A stretch of DNA of 12,904 bases from JBBSOW01 sp038259365. Lineage in GTDB: Bacteria > Actinomycetota > Actinomycetes > Propionibacteriales > Propionibacteriaceae. The notes under the pieces are model-generated. The model did not search any database. It saw only the letters and a program-made list of their open reading frames with translations, and was not told the DNA's origin. The position numbers were made by a program, and so were the translations under genes. The DNA lies in contig JBBSOW010000089.1 of the NCBI GenBank assembly GCA_038259365.1, positions 1-12,904 of the forward strand, in the 5' to 3' direction. This document shows positions 12,231 to 12,904 of the stretch, one piece after another (position 1 is the stretch's first letter; every line of letters starts with the position of its first letter).

Positions 12231-12904
12231 TCAGACAGCTTCCACCCAATCGGCGTCTGCTAGTTCTATGAGGTCGACATCGTCCTCGTAGCCCGGTGGA
12301 TCCTCGATGAGGATGGAGCCGGGAGGCGGGGGACCAAAGTCGGAGTCGTGTTCGGGGACGACCATGTCGAAAACACGGTTTTCGGATGCGGCAATCTGGC
12401 GCTGAGCCGTCCGCTCGGTGTACCCGTGGGCGACCCGATAGTGGAAGCCGAAGGGGGATCGCCACTCGTAGGTGCCTGGTTCGGGTTGGCTGAGTTGCCA
12501 GCCGCCAAAGGTTTTGGCCCGGTGTTCGCGCCGTCCAAGGGGGCCCAGGTTGGACGGCCGGGTCTGGCCCGGTGGGCCGCTGGCCCGGTAGGGGATGGTG
12601 TGGTCGAGGTCGGCGTGGACCGAGCGGGTGGTGGAGAACGGGAACACCGAGAAGGGTTCGCGGATGTGGAGTTGGGTGCGGATCCGGTCGGCGATCTCGT
12701 AGGCGTCGGCGGCCGGGTCGCCGGCCAGGTCGAGCACCGGCAACAACCGCACCCGGTCATGGGCCAACAACTCGCGGACCTGGTCCAGGAGCAGCGGCCC
12801 GATCGTGTCCTCGCGGGCCACGCCTTTCCCCAAGACGCGCCCCGAGCCGAGCCCCGTCTCGCCATCCCCTCCACCGCCGAGGGATTCGCGGGCCACCCCG
12901 CGCC
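12231..12904 (-). CDS. HNH endonuclease domain protein of the DUF222/13E12 type (partial, N-terminus beyond window)
   Basis: The C-terminal part of an HNH nuclease-like protein; the reading frame stays open to the right edge, so the true start is outside. Numbering from the in-frame GTG at 12896, the HNH core is ADLDHTIPY (95-103, His99), SNLGPLGRREHRAKT (115-129, Asn116 and His125) and a tail WQLSQPEPGTYEWRSPFG (133-150). This tail is typical of the actinobacterial DUF222-HNH family, often present in many copies per genome. The cysteine ribbon seen in many relatives is absent. The last 60 residues are acidic (DPPGYEDDVDLIELADADW). Function in these proteins is unproven; nuclease activity is a family inference. 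Confidence 0.85.
   Translation of the reverse strand, partial: RGVARESLGGGGDGETGLGSGRVLGKGVAREDTIGPLLLDQVRELLAHDRVRLLPVLDLAGDPAADAYEIADRIRTQLHIREPFSVFPFSTTRSVHADLDHTIPYRASGPPGQTRPSNLGPLGRREHRAKTFGGWQLSQPEPGTYEWRSPFGFHYRVAHGYTERTAQRQIAASENRVFDMVVPEHDSDFGPPPPGSILIEDPPGYEDDVDLIELADADWVEAV

Overview
The window is high-GC chromosomal DNA from an actinobacterium. Support comes from strong G/C bias at third codon positions, frequent GTG starts, the separate small purL/purS/purQ form of FGAM synthase, and a DUF222/13E12-type HNH endonuclease at the right edge. The form of that HNH domain (no cysteine ribbon, GPPGQT and NLGPLGR blocks) resembles Propionibacteriaceae proteins as I remember them; placement below phylum is inference.

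Layout from left to right. On the minus strand there is the start of an ABC-2-type exporter ATPase (cut by the window edge), immediately preceded by xylulokinase (xylB), and upstream of that a universal stress protein. A 111-bp divergent region with a long perfect dyad then leads into a plus-strand purine block: purC, purS, purQ, a glucose-6-phosphate dehydrogenase (zwf) and purL. PurS, PurQ and PurL form the three-part FGAM synthase and PurC acts later in the same pathway. The inserted zwf could link NADPH and pentose phosphate supply to purine synthesis; that link is inference. Convergent to purL lies a 596-residue minus-strand gene of clearly lower GC. It encodes a metzincin-like (M6-like) protease domain followed by four copies of a repeat that I cannot assign to a named family. 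Upstream of it is a lipoprotein polysaccharide deacetylase (minus), separated by only 41 bp from a divergent M20 dipeptidase (plus). The C-terminal half of the HNH endonuclease runs off the right edge.

Regulation visible in the sequence: five genes (purC, purS, purL, the deacetylase and the dipeptidase) carry a TANNNT hexamer 6 or 7 nt before the start codon, the arrangement expected of actinobacterial leaderless promoters. The other genes have ordinary Shine-Dalgarno sequences or are translationally coupled. Two operator-like dyads stand out: 2347-2384 upstream of purC and 9880-9900 upstream of the repeat protein.

The best candidate for something undescribed is the 596-residue metzincin-like repeat protein, with its Gln-for-His zinc motif, its duplicated two-repeat unit, its compositional difference and its private palindrome. 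No RNA genes, insertion sequences or CRISPR arrays were seen, and there is no gene-free stretch longer than about 110 bp.
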